From positions 1-50,374 of the forward strand of contig JALVZH010000361.1 in the NCBI GenBank assembly GCA_027022105.1: DNA of 50,374 nt. The letters are read 5' to 3'. The stretch's first letter is position 1; each line of letters starts with the position of its first letter. The position numbers and the translations under genes were made by a program. Source of the DNA: Bacteroidales bacterium (lineage in GTDB: Bacteria; Bacteroidota; Bacteroidia; Bacteroidales; F082). Shown here piece after piece: positions 10,025-19,484 of this stretch. Below the pieces are notes generated by a model, which worked only from the letters and a program-made list of their open reading frames with translations, searched no databases and was not told the DNA's origin.

Positions 10025-10996
10025 TCATCCGTTTAAAAACTTTTTAATCCGGGGTCCGAGGGAATAAATTAAAAACATAATGTAGAGTACCTGCAAAATG
10101 GGTTTGAACGACAGGGCAAACACCGTAAGGCTGTCGAAAAGCGTTGCTGCCAGTGCCAAAGAAATAGCCTGCGAACTGGCCGTGGCCCCGAGAATCAGAA
10201 TCATCCCCTGTGCATAATTGAGTTTGAACAACTTTGCAGCCAATACCGATAAAAAAGTCTGGATAAAATAATACAAAAAGAGTCCGCCGGCTACCAGCAG
10301 GAAAAGTACCAGTTTGTGAACTACCTCTCCGGCAACTTTTGCCACCGAAAAGAAGACAATAATCAGGATACCCGTGGCCGATACACCGGGAAAATATTGT
10401 TTTATCTGCATAAAATAGGGTTGTCCTTTCTTTTTGATAATGGCCCGGCGTGTGTAATAGCCCAAAACAAGAGGAATCAGTATATAAAGAATCAGGTTCA
10501 AAAAGAGTTTCACTGTATCAACGGGGACAATAGGCCCGCCGCTCAGCTTGATAATCAAGGGCGAAACAAACGGAATAAGCAGCAGTCCGGTTACGGCGAT
10601 AACCAGAGCATCTTCCACACTGGCATCGGCAATGCCGCTCCACCCGATAAGCATGTTGGAACAGGGAATGGCACCCACCAGAATAATGGCCAGCGCCAGC
10701 TCGGGTTGATTGATAAATACGGTTTTACTTAAAAACCAGGCGGTTACCGAAGCTATAACAAAAGCAAAAGTAAGGGTAAGCAGAATGAGTTTGTAATTTC
10801 TACCCGCCTTTTTAACCTTTTCCACTGCCATTCCGGTAAGCATGGGGTAGAGCATCATAAAAACGGCCAGCATACTCACCGGTTTTATGTTTATCTCTTT
10901 CATGGGCAGATGCAGTCCGGCAAGAAGTGCCAAAACAAAGTCAACAGCCACAAACAGATAGAGCCTTTTTTTTATCAGAAGCAGAATCTTTCCCAT
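10025..10996 (-). CDS. BASS/ACR3-like (bile acid:sodium symporter / arsenite) family transporter
   Basis: 323 aa; about 9-10 TM helices, YPMLTGMAVEKV, GAIPCSNMLIGWSGIADASVEDALVI, GATASSQAISLALAA. Confidence 0.75.
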   Translation of the reverse strand: MGKILLLIKKRLYLFVAVDFVLALLAGLHLPMKEINIKPVSMLAVFMMLYPMLTGMAVEKVKKAGRNYKLILLTLTFAFVIASVTAWFLSKTVFINQPELALAIILVGAIPCSNMLIGWSGIADASVEDALVIAVTGLLLIPFVSPLIIKLSGGPIVPVDTVKLFLNLILYILIPLVLGYYTRRAIIKKKGQPYFMQIKQYFPGVSATGILIIVFFSVAKVAGEVVHKLVLFLLVAGGLFLYYFIQTFLSVLAAKLFKLNYAQGMILILGATASSQAISLALAATLFDSLTVFALSFKPILQVLYIMFLIYSLGPRIKKFLNG

Positions 10997-11102
10997 AACA
11001 ACGGTGTTTAAATTGCTGCAAAATTAAAGTTTCTTGTAAAAAAAATATTTATTTAGGAAATCATTAACAGAAGTTGTTTAAAATTAACGTGATGACAATG
11101 AG

Positions 11103-11212
11103 TATAAAATATTGAAAACCAGAAAGTGAATTCCACTATTCCCCTCCTTGGAGGGGGAGGGGTGGGTTTATTAATAAAGGTTATTCACCTTTCTGGTTTT
11201 CAATATTTTATA
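11103..11212. repeat. Palindromic MITE/REP-like element (family A), copy 2
   Basis: Arms TATAAAATATTGAAAACCAGAAAGTGAA / TTCACCTTTCTGGTTTTCAATATTTTATA around CCCCTCCTTGGAGGGGGAGGGGTGGG. Confidence 0.87.
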
Positions 11213-11282
11213 ATTCATCAAATGTTTAGACTTTAAACAAGTTTACAATAATGATTATAAGATTCAAAATATGAAATACTTA

Positions 11283-11342
11283 ATAGACCTACCCCTTAAT
11301 CCTCCCGATTTTGACCGGGACAGGCTCTCCCAGGAGGGGAGA
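11283..11342. repeat. Family A core without arms
   Basis: AGACCTACCCCTTAATCCTCCCGATTTTGACCGGGACAGGCTCTCCCAGGAGGGGA. Confidence 0.65.
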
Positions 11343-11439
11343 TCATTACCGTTAATTGGAAAAAAGAATATTTAAAATGAAATGAATAACCGGCCAATTA
11401 AAAAGCTGTCTTTAAACATTTTCATTCCTCCGGTTTTAT

Positions 11440-12450
11440 TTATTCCAACGACCTGAGGAACAGCTCTGCAGTATAATGGATGGTATCTTTTACCGGAATA
11501 AAGCTAAAACCGGTGGCATGTTTTATTTTTTCAGCGGAATAAAAATATCTGTTGGCTGCCGTGCGTGCCAAATCGCGGGTGATAAAAGGCGGTTTGCCCG
11601 TAAACAGCGACATAACCTTTAATCCGCGCCAGGCAATCTGCGTTAAAAACTTTCCAGCTCTTATTTGCGGCGGCTGAACATGCAGCGCTTCTGCCATCAT
11701 GGTAAACAGCTCTTTGTACGAAATATTTTCCGAATTCAAAACAAACCGCTCGCCTGAAATACCGCTATCCATCAGCAGTATCATGGCTTTGGCCACATCG
11801 TTTACATCCACATAGCCGTTTACACCCGGAGTATAGACTTTTAAGCCGTTGTGTACCATTTTAAACAGCTTGCAGGTTCCTTTGTTCCAGTCGCCCGGGC
11901 CTAAAATAACCGAAGGGTTTACAATTACCGCATTCAATCCTTCGGCCATGGCGCGCCACACCTCTCTTTCGGCTTCGAACTTGCTGAGCGAATAGGCCGA
12001 AATATCTTTTTTATCCGTCCAGGGGGTCTCTTCGTCGGTTATTCCGTTGTTTCCCGCCCGTCCCAGTGCCGCTATGGAACTCACATGGCAAACTTTTTTT
12101 ATTCCTTTCACCTTTGCCGTGTCCATTACGTTGGCCGTACCCTGAATGTTGGTTTCCATCATCATATCCCTTTCCGAAGGATCGTACGACACCACGGCGG
12201 CAGTATGATATAAAGTATCCACCCCTTCCATGACTTCTTCCAGCGAGACAATATCAAGCACATCCGCATCCGTCCACTCTATTTTATTCCAAAAAGAACC
12301 AATATCTTCCGTATAAAATGAAAAGATTTTTTTTGCCGTTTCCAAAGATGAAGACCTGCGCTTAACGGCTCTTATCTTCTCCTCTCTTTGGGAAAGATGA
12401 TAGAGCAAATGTGCTCCGAGAAACCCCGTACCGCCCGTAACCAATATCAT
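11440..12450 (-). CDS. NAD-dependent epimerase/dehydratase (extended SDR)
   Basis: 336 aa; MILVTGGTGFLGAHLLYHL Rossmann motif, YSLSKFEAE catalytic YxxxK. Confidence 0.92.
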   Translation of the reverse strand: MILVTGGTGFLGAHLLYHLSQREEKIRAVKRRSSSLETAKKIFSFYTEDIGSFWNKIEWTDADVLDIVSLEEVMEGVDTLYHTAAVVSYDPSERDMMMETNIQGTANVMDTAKVKGIKKVCHVSSIAALGRAGNNGITDEETPWTDKKDISAYSLSKFEAEREVWRAMAEGLNAVIVNPSVILGPGDWNKGTCKLFKMVHNGLKVYTPGVNGYVDVNDVAKAMILLMDSGISGERFVLNSENISYKELFTMMAEALHVQPPQIRAGKFLTQIAWRGLKVMSLFTGKPPFITRDLARTAANRYFYSAEKIKHATGFSFIPVKDTIHYTAELFLRSLE

Positions 12451-12525
12451 AATGCAAAAGTAAGGAATAATATGACGGATTAATTAATGTGTAACCGGTA
12501 ATATTTGTTGGTTATATTGAAAATG

Positions 12526-12740
12526 AGTAATCAGCAATATTCAACGCTCAATGAGCAAGTGGGTGGGGAAACATAACAAACACTTTACCCCATAATTCAG
12601 AGGGCGTCAATAGGTAGGCCAAAGGGCCGGCGCGCCCGATGAATCCCCGAAATGATATCCTTTACGTTATTTTAATTGGAAAAGAAGCACGGGGGGAAAT
12701 TCATCCCCGCCTGAGGCGGATCTGAATTATGAAGGATTGG
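12526..12740 (-). repeat. Intergenic repeat family B, copy 2 (inverted relative to copy 1)
   Basis: GGCGCGCCCGATGAATCCCCGAAATGATATCCTTTACGT and CAACGCTCAATGAGCAAGTGGGTGGGG, reverse complements of blocks in copies 1 and 3. Confidence 0.8.
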
Positions 12741-12784
12741 TAGTGTGAGCCGGGATGCACAAAAAGGAAAAACAGCTGAATAAA

Positions 12785-12815
12785 AACAAAAAACCCCTGC
12801 CGAAGCAGAGGTTTT
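12785..12815 (-). terminator. Rho-independent terminator of the gld-like operon
   Basis: Minus strand ACCTCTGC-TTCG-GCAGGGGT followed by TTTTTGTTTT, downstream of the stop at 12838. Confidence 0.85.
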
Positions 12816-12837
12816 CCAAAACCAAAAAAATTAAGAT

Positions 12838-13818
12838 TTATTTCTCTTTTTCTTTCTTTTTAAAGAAATGCGACTTGTCCACAAAGAAGCGTTCGAACAA
12901 CCTGCCGCTTTTGCCGTCGAACCAGGCATCTTTATTGAGCGAAGAGTGTACTACATAACTTGCCGAATCAACTGTATAAGCGGTTAATTCCACAGGACCG
13001 GCATTGTTGCGCTCTATGCTGATTTTACCGGCTTGCGAGTGGCTGTTCTTGTCAAAGTCGTGAATAAACTTCGATCCGTTGGCATGCGACAAAGAACGAA
13101 GATAGCGAACCACCGTTGCCGAATCGGCGGGCTCATGGTTGATTTTCCAGCCCTTGTCATCTTTTATCAGCGAAAATGCACTTGAGCCGGGATATTCGAA
13201 ATCTATCTTTTTAATTTCGTTCTGCTGCAGGTTCACAAAGGTTTTGTCGCGATAATTATCGGGGTCGGCACTGAAATTCATTTTAATCATACCGTCCACC
13301 GAATAGACCTCGTCATCGTCGTAAGGACGTACATAGGTAATCATTTCGCCCTGCGGCTGGCGCTGATAAGGGTTGGGTTGACGGTTTTTGGCGGCAATAA
13401 AATTGAATTTTCCCAACACCACGTCGGCTTTCACCCTGTCGCCTTTCATCAGTTGCACCCTTGTTCCCAGCGAATCGGTAACCTCATATTTCTTCCAAAG
13501 GCTCTCATCTGTGGCAACCACGCTTGTGGGTTTAAGTCGAAGCAGATCTGCCAAAATCGATTTGATTTTTCTTTTGTCCGCCGGATGTGTCTCTTTTTCC
13601 GAAGTAACCTTCCACCCGTTATTTTCCTTTTTAAGGGTAATGGCAGGTGCAGCCTTGGGCGGTTGAATCACAATTTTATCTATTTGGGCCGTATCAATGG
13701 CAACCAAATCGGTTTTCATATTGCTTTCGCTATGGTCGGTAAGCTTCAGCACTGCAAAAACAACAAGCAGCACCAGCAATATTATCCACAGTGTTTTCGA
13801 ATTGTTTTTACTTAACAT
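12838..13818 (-). CDS. DUF4340 domain-containing protein
   Basis: 326 aa; N-terminal TM, DTAQIDKIVIQPPKAAPAITLKKENNGWKVTSEKETHPADKRKIKSILADLLRLK; next to gldG. Confidence 0.85.
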   Translation of the reverse strand: MLSKNNSKTLWIILLVLLVVFAVLKLTDHSESNMKTDLVAIDTAQIDKIVIQPPKAAPAITLKKENNGWKVTSEKETHPADKRKIKSILADLLRLKPTSVVATDESLWKKYEVTDSLGTRVQLMKGDRVKADVVLGKFNFIAAKNRQPNPYQRQPQGEMITYVRPYDDDEVYSVDGMIKMNFSADPDNYRDKTFVNLQQNEIKKIDFEYPGSSAFSLIKDDKGWKINHEPADSATVVRYLRSLSHANGSKFIHDFDKNSHSQAGKISIERNNAGPVELTAYTVDSASYVVHSSLNKDAWFDGKSGRLFERFFVDKSHFFKKKEKEK

Positions 13819-15316
13819 AGCCTTCCTCCATTCTTTTAACTCTTTGATTTCTACGATACTGCATACGAATTAATCCGTAAATAATAACCAATAAAATGGG
13901 CAACAGGAAGTTGAGCCATTTCAGTATGGCTTTGCTGCTGTCGCTAATCTGTTTCAACGGCCTTGATGTAATGGACTTGGTTCTCAGGTTAATCAGTCCG
14001 GTATCGTCCGACAGCCAGTCAATGCTATTCACCATCAGGTTTACATTGTCCTGAGCCACGGGGCGGGCGTTTCTTCCGGGGCCGTTAACGGCAAAATCAC
14101 CGTCGCCGATAACCACAATTCTTCCGCCCGATTTGCTTTTCAGGATTCCGGCAACGGGGATTTTACTTTTTACAAAATCCGCATTGGTCCACCGCTTGTT
14201 GATGTTGAAATAGACGGGACAGTTTTCGATACCCGAATGTTCCGATGTGAAAGCAAGGGGTGTAAAGGTATAGGAAGAATCGCCGTCGTAATGCATGGGG
14301 CTGGCAAAGCGGAAAATCATCTCTTCGAGCCCTTTGGTAACGGGATGGTCGGCAAAGTTGGTAATCAGCGGCAGGTAAGGAAACTGCACCTGAGTGGTCA
14401 TGGTAAAGCCTCCCGCACGCTGCGAAACACCTACGGTTCCGCATCGGGCGTCAATCACAAAAGCATCATCAACGGTAAGTCCTTTATCCGACAGCCACCC
14501 CTCCAGCCCCGTATTCAGGGGTTTCCCCTGCAGGGTTTGCAAATTGCCCTCAACGCGGTTCATGCCAATGTAAATATTGCCGCCGTGTTTCAGATAGTCA
14601 TCCAGTATTTGAAGTTCCTTAATATCGAATGAATCTTTGGGAGCATTGATAACCAGTGTTTTGTAGTCGTAAAGGTTTTTTAAAGCGGTATCACTCAAAT
14701 TAACCGGACGTACATCGTACAATACATTCAGGTCTTTCATGGCCTGCTGAAATTCATCAATGGGGGTTTCGCCATGTCCGGTAACAAAACCTATCAGCGG
14801 TTTGTTTTTTACACTCAGCTTTTTAATGGCGGTTGAGAGGTCATATTCAATGCTGGCTTTGGGATCAATAAACGGCAGGGTTTCGTAATCGTCGCCTTTT
14901 TGAATTTTGGCACCCATATACACCTTCTGCTGTTTTACCTGGTCTTTTTCGCGTGCATTGAACAGTACCGGTTGAATGCCTGCCTTCATGGCCTCCATTT
15001 CGGTTTTTTGGTCTTTATTGGGATTTACAAATTTATAGAGCACTTTACCCCGCGAAAGAGAGTTGTATTCAATCAGCATATCTTTAAAATCCTCTTTCAC
15101 CTTTGCCAGATCCGGTGCCAGGTCTTCGGTAAAATAAGCCGTTACCGTAACGGGTTCGTCAAGGTTCTTTAAAATATTTTTTGTGGCATCGCTCAGCGAA
15201 TAGCGTTTCCCTTCGGTAAGGTCCCACCTGAAAAAATAACTCTCCGACAGTACGGCCAGCACCAAAAAAATGGCGGAAATGAGCAAAACCTGTGTTGTAT
15301 AATTTCTCTTTTTCAT
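13808..15316 (-). CDS. gldG: GldG-like ABC-type uncharacterized transport system component (ABC_transp_aux)
   Basis: 502 aa; YFFRWDLTEGKRYSLSDATKNILKNLDEPVTVTAYFTEDLAPDL, C-terminal TM plus basic tail. Confidence 0.88.
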   Translation of the reverse strand: MKKRNYTTQVLLISAIFLVLAVLSESYFFRWDLTEGKRYSLSDATKNILKNLDEPVTVTAYFTEDLAPDLAKVKEDFKDMLIEYNSLSRGKVLYKFVNPNKDQKTEMEAMKAGIQPVLFNAREKDQVKQQKVYMGAKIQKGDDYETLPFIDPKASIEYDLSTAIKKLSVKNKPLIGFVTGHGETPIDEFQQAMKDLNVLYDVRPVNLSDTALKNLYDYKTLVINAPKDSFDIKELQILDDYLKHGGNIYIGMNRVEGNLQTLQGKPLNTGLEGWLSDKGLTVDDAFVIDARCGTVGVSQRAGGFTMTTQVQFPYLPLITNFADHPVTKGLEEMIFRFASPMHYDGDSSYTFTPLAFTSEHSGIENCPVYFNINKRWTNADFVKSKIPVAGILKSKSGGRIVVIGDGDFAVNGPGRNARPVAQDNVNLMVNSIDWLSDDTGLINLRTKSITSRPLKQISDSSKAILKWLNFLLPILLVIIYGLIRMQYRRNQRVKRMEEGYVK

Positions 15317-15343
15317 GATTTTCTTCTTTTATCGGTTTACAAA

Positions 15344-16066
15344 TCAGGCATATCTCTTCTTAATCAACATGGTTTCCGACAAGATAAGTCCGAGGAAAAT
15401 AAATATGAGAAAATAGAGGATATCCCTCGAATCGAGCACACCGCGGGTCATTGACTCGAAATGGGACTGAACACTCAGATAGTCCAAAATTTTTCCCACA
15501 AGGCCCGAAAAACCGCGGCTCAGCATTCCGAAAATAATCTGGAAAAAGATTCCAATGGAAAGCGCCAGCAGGTAACTCACAATCTGGTTGTTGGTAACGC
15601 TGCTGGTAAACAGCCCGATGGCAATGTACATGCTGCTGAACAGGATGAGCGCCAGATAGCCGCTGAACACCTCACCGTTATCAATGTTTCCCAGCGTCGA
15701 AATGGTGATGTAATAGGGAATGGTAAGCAGCAATGCAACAACAATGAGCAGCAGCGCCGACAGAAATTTTCCCATTACCACCTGCCAGTTGGTAACCGGT
15801 TTGGTAAGCAACAGCTCAATGGTTCCCGTTTTGTTCTCTTCCGACAACAGGCGCATGGTTAATGCCGGAATAAAGAAGAACAGTGTCCAGTAGGCAATGC
15901 TGAAAAATGCCTGAAGGCTGGCCTGTTTTATAAAGAAGACATCACTTCCGTAAATCCATGTGAAAAATCCGCTGAAACCGAGGAACAGGATAAGCAATAT
16001 GTAAGCCATCAGCGAATCGAAAAAGGATTGTAATTCTCTTTTTGTAATAATCCATATCTGTTTCAT
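15344..16066 (-). CDS. gldF: GldF-like ABC transporter permease
   Basis: 240 aa; ABC-2 type permease, SLMAYILLILFLGFSGFFTW...LSEENKTGTIELLLTKPVTNWQVVMGKFL. Confidence 0.88.
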   Translation of the reverse strand: MKQIWIITKRELQSFFDSLMAYILLILFLGFSGFFTWIYGSDVFFIKQASLQAFFSIAYWTLFFFIPALTMRLLSEENKTGTIELLLTKPVTNWQVVMGKFLSALLLIVVALLLTIPYYITISTLGNIDNGEVFSGYLALILFSSMYIAIGLFTSSVTNNQIVSYLLALSIGIFFQIIFGMLSRGFSGLVGKILDYLSVQSHFESMTRGVLDSRDILYFLIFIFLGLILSETMLIKKRYA

Positions 16067-16078
16067 AAGGCACCTCCG

Positions 16079-17008
16079 TTAATTCATGGTTAATTCTCTG
16101 AACACATCTTCCAGTTTGGTTTCTACAAACGACATCTGGGTCAATACCCAGCCTTTCTCTTTACACAGGTTGAAAATGGCACGGCGTGAAGAGGCCTCTT
16201 CTTTGCTTTGTACCTCAAAGGTGTTGCCCGATTTGTCAATAATATCAACAAGTTCGGTTTCGGGAAGCTGTTGCAATGCTTCAAACACCTCATTCAGTCC
16301 GGCATCTTCAATGGTAACCTTCAGGATTTCCCTGCCCTGCGCTTTTTTACGCAGCTCCGAAGCGGTGCCGTCGGCCACTATTTTTCCTTTGTTGATGATC
16401 ATTATTCTGTCGCAGGTGGCCTCAACTTCCGCCAGGATGTGCGAACTGAGGATAACGGTTTTTTCCTTTCCTATTTTCTTAATAAGCTCCCTTATTTCGA
16501 TAATCTGGTTGGGGTCGAGGCCGGTGGTGGGTTCGTCCAGAATAAGCACCTCCGGGTCGTGAATCAGGGCCTGTGCCAGACCAACCCGCTGCTTGTATCC
16601 TTTTGACAGCTCACTGATTTTTTTGTGTTTTTCACCTTCGATACCGCAAATGTTAATCACCTCCCGAAGTTTGTCATCAGTTTTGTCCTTTTCGATACCT
16701 TCGATGGCTGCCACAAACCGCAGATAATCAATTACAGGCATCTCTTCGTACAGGGGGTTGTTTTCGGGAAGGTATCCGATGTTCCGTTTTATTTCGTCAG
16801 GATTGTCTTCAATGTTCCATTGCCCGACCTTTATGGTTCCCTCATCGGGTGCCAGAAAAGTGGTAATGGCTTTCATTGTTGTGGTTTTTCCCGCACCGTT
16901 GGGCCCCAGAAAGCCCAACACTTCTCCCGTTTTAACACGGAACGAAATGTTGTCAACAGCTTTTTGAGTGCCGTATCTCTTGGTCAGATTTTCAACAACA
17001 ATATCCAT
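16079..17008 (-). CDS. gldA: GldA-like ABC transporter ATP-binding protein
   Basis: 309 aa; GPNGAGKTTTMK Walker A, LSKGYKQRVGLAQALIHDPEVLILDEPTTGLDP. Confidence 0.92.
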   Translation of the reverse strand: MDIVVENLTKRYGTQKAVDNISFRVKTGEVLGFLGPNGAGKTTTMKAITTFLAPDEGTIKVGQWNIEDNPDEIKRNIGYLPENNPLYEEMPVIDYLRFVAAIEGIEKDKTDDKLREVINICGIEGEKHKKISELSKGYKQRVGLAQALIHDPEVLILDEPTTGLDPNQIIEIRELIKKIGKEKTVILSSHILAEVEATCDRIMIINKGKIVADGTASELRKKAQGREILKVTIEDAGLNEVFEALQQLPETELVDIIDKSGNTFEVQSKEEASSRRAIFNLCKEKGWVLTQMSFVETKLEDVFRELTMN

Positions 17009-17202
17009 AACTTATATATTTTAGTGATACAATTGATTTCGACCAACTTGCTTACGGGCTGCAATTTTAAAATTTTTGGCAGAATTACAGGGCCGGATTA
17101 AGCTAGTTTTAACATTGTTTAACAGCCTGTTAGCACCGCACTCCGCAAAGCTTCGTACGGTGCTCTAAATGTCACCCGCCTCAGGCGGGTGAGTTCCTAC
17201 AC

Positions 17203-17275
17203 CGCGTCCCAATTCCGAGTCATTTACAGGTAAGCCTTGCGGGGTGGAATAGCGACGGAATCTCACTTGTTCATT
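17203..17275 (+). repeat. Intergenic repeat family B, partial copy left of the CRISPR array
   Basis: CGCGTCCCAATTCCGAGTCATTTACAGG...GGAATAGCGACGGAATCTC; the first 21 bp are identical to 25140-25160. Confidence 0.65.
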
Positions 17276-17339
17276 GCTGATTGAACGTTGCTGATTGCTT
17301 GTTTCCAATCCGCCGGGTTTCCTGCTTGTAAAGCAATCT

Positions 17340-19347
17340 TTAATCTACAGGTTTAATGTGGCAGCAAACCACAACCCACCTTTCTTTGAATGTCTTTTTC
17401 CAGCAGTTGAATATTCTTTTGAAATTACATCAAACCACAACTATGATTTGGTAAGAAATAACAATATTGATGTTGAATATTCTTTTGAAATTACATCAAA
17501 CCACAACCGGCATCGGCTATTTGAGCTGCTGCAAACGGTTGAATATTCTTTTGAAATTACATCAAACCACAACTAAAAAGGTGATGATATTTTCTATTCG
17601 CTTGTTGAATATTCTTTTGAAATTACATCAAACCACAACTCATCCCAATCCGCTTCTTTATGTAATGAAGTTGAATATTCTTTTGAAATTACATCAAACC
17701 ACAACTACTTCTACCTGAATAAACTTCAATATCAGTTGAATATTCTTTTGAAATTACATCAAACCACAACTACATGGCCAACGTCTGCTCGTCGGTCATG
17801 GTTGAATATTCTTTTGAAATTACATCAAACCACAACCTATATCTGTTATATCATATTGTGCCATTGTTGAATATTCTTTTGAAATTACATCAAACCACAA
17901 CAATGGGGCAAGTATTGCCAATTGCTTCTGGTTGAATATTCTTTTGAAATTACATCAAACCACAACTTGTGTTAATTGCGCAAGGTAGGCCATGCCGTTG
18001 AATATTCTTTTGAAATTACATCAAACCACAACTATCAAAACCGTATCGGTAACATAAATGGTGTTGAATATTCTTTTGAAATTACATCAAACCACAACCC
18101 TGCACGACTCCGGTCGGCTTTCTTTTAAGTTGAATATTCTTTTGAAATTACATCAAACCACAACCAACCATGCTTTCGGGATTGGCTGTAAGAGTTGAAT
18201 ATTCTTTTGAAATTACATCAAACCACAACTGGAACGCATATGTTATATTGTGGGGAACAGTTGAATATTCTTTTGAAATTACATCAAACCACAACCGCCC
18301 TCTACTCCGAGTCAAAATGGCGCAGTTGAATATTCTTTTGAAATTACATCAAACCACAACGCCGTTTTGGTGGTTTTGATGATAAAGCTGGTTGAATATT
18401 CTTTTGAAATTACATCAAACCACAACCACCGTATTCGGTATAATCCTTCACCAGTTGTTGAATATTCTTTTGAAATTACATCAAACCACAACGAAAACTC
18501 ACCATGCCTCTATCCAACCAGTGTTGAATATTCTTTTGAAATTACATCAAACCACAACACCATACTGAACAACAAACAACAACTACTGGTTGAATATTCT
18601 TTTGAAATTACATCAAACCACAACACAACATACTGAACAAACAAACAAACAAAGTTGAATATTCTTTTGAAATTACATCAAACCACAACCAAAACAAACA
18701 ACAAACAAATACTGAACCAGTTGAATATTCTTTTGAAATTACATCAAACCACAACTAGACGGTGGAAAACCAAATTCAAAAGTAGGTTGAATATTCTTTT
18801 GAAATTACATCAAACCACAACAAACAACCATACTGAACAAATACTGAACAGTTGAATATTCTTTTGAAATTACATCAAACCACAACCTACTGAACACCAT
18901 ACTGACAACAAATACTGTTGAATATTCTTTTGAAATTACATCAAACCACAACAAGCTTTCGATAAACTCCTTGTAATACTCGTTGAATATTCTTTTGAAA
19001 TTACATCAAACCACAACTAAAAATTGGTAGCACTAATGCTATTGATGGTTGAATATTCTTTTGAAATTACATCAAACCACAACACGGTCGTTGCTTGGTA
19101 GCTTCCTTTTCGCGTTGAATATTCTTTTGAAATTACATCAAACCACAACAAGTATGAAATAGAGGATAATGTAATTAAAGTTGAATATTCTTTTGAAATT
19201 ACATCAAACCACAACACAAAACCGTGCCATTCCACCAACTCAAATGTTGAATATTCTTTTGAAATTACATCAAACCACAACTTTGCTTTTTACAGGTTTT
19301 TCCTCCTCCTGGTTGAATATTCTTTTGAAATTACATCAAACCACAAC
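17340..19347 (-). CRISPR. Type II-C CRISPR array: 30 identical 36-bp repeats plus one degenerate terminal repeat, 30 spacers of 29-30 bp
   Basis: Repeat on + strand GTTGAATATTCTTTTGAAATTACATCAAACCACAAC; first intact copy 17406-17441, last 19312-19347. Degenerate copy 17340-17375 keeps CAGCAAACCACAAC. Complementarity to the tracrRNA means crRNA is transcribed from the minus strand (GTTGTGGTTTGATGTAATTTCAAAAGAATATTCAAC). Confidence 0.98.
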
Positions 19348-19358
19348 AATGGGGTTGT

Positions 19359-19414
19359 AAAAAACAGAGAATCTGTTAGTTATTATAGTTCTGAAACAAG
19401 AATTCTCTTTTTTT
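19359..19414. terminator. Bidirectional intrinsic terminator between cas2 and the array
   Basis: AAAAAA-C-AGAGAAT-C-TGTT...AACA-AGA-ATTCTCT-TTTTTT; stem flanked by an A6 run on one side and T6 on the other, so it reads as a terminator on both strands. Confidence 0.65.
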
Positions 19415-19484
19415 GTTTACCATTGAAGTGGCCAGTGATTCAATTTTTTATGCAATTATACAATAAATATGTCAAAGAACGTAT

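Noticed and set aside
6121-12740. Composite transposon bounded by inverted family B repeats
   Set aside because: The genes inside are ordinary chromosomal ones, no transposase or integrase is present, and more copies of the repeat occur elsewhere.
12838-17008. gldA/F/G-DUF4340 set as a novel system
   Set aside because: This is a known Bacteroidota ABC transporter arrangement; only routine annotation is warranted.
17295-19280. ORFs across the array (VEYSFEITSNHN, NILLKLHQTTT, LWFDVISKEYST repeats)
   Set aside because: They are translations of CRISPR repeats in different frames; the repeat-spacer structure explains them fully.
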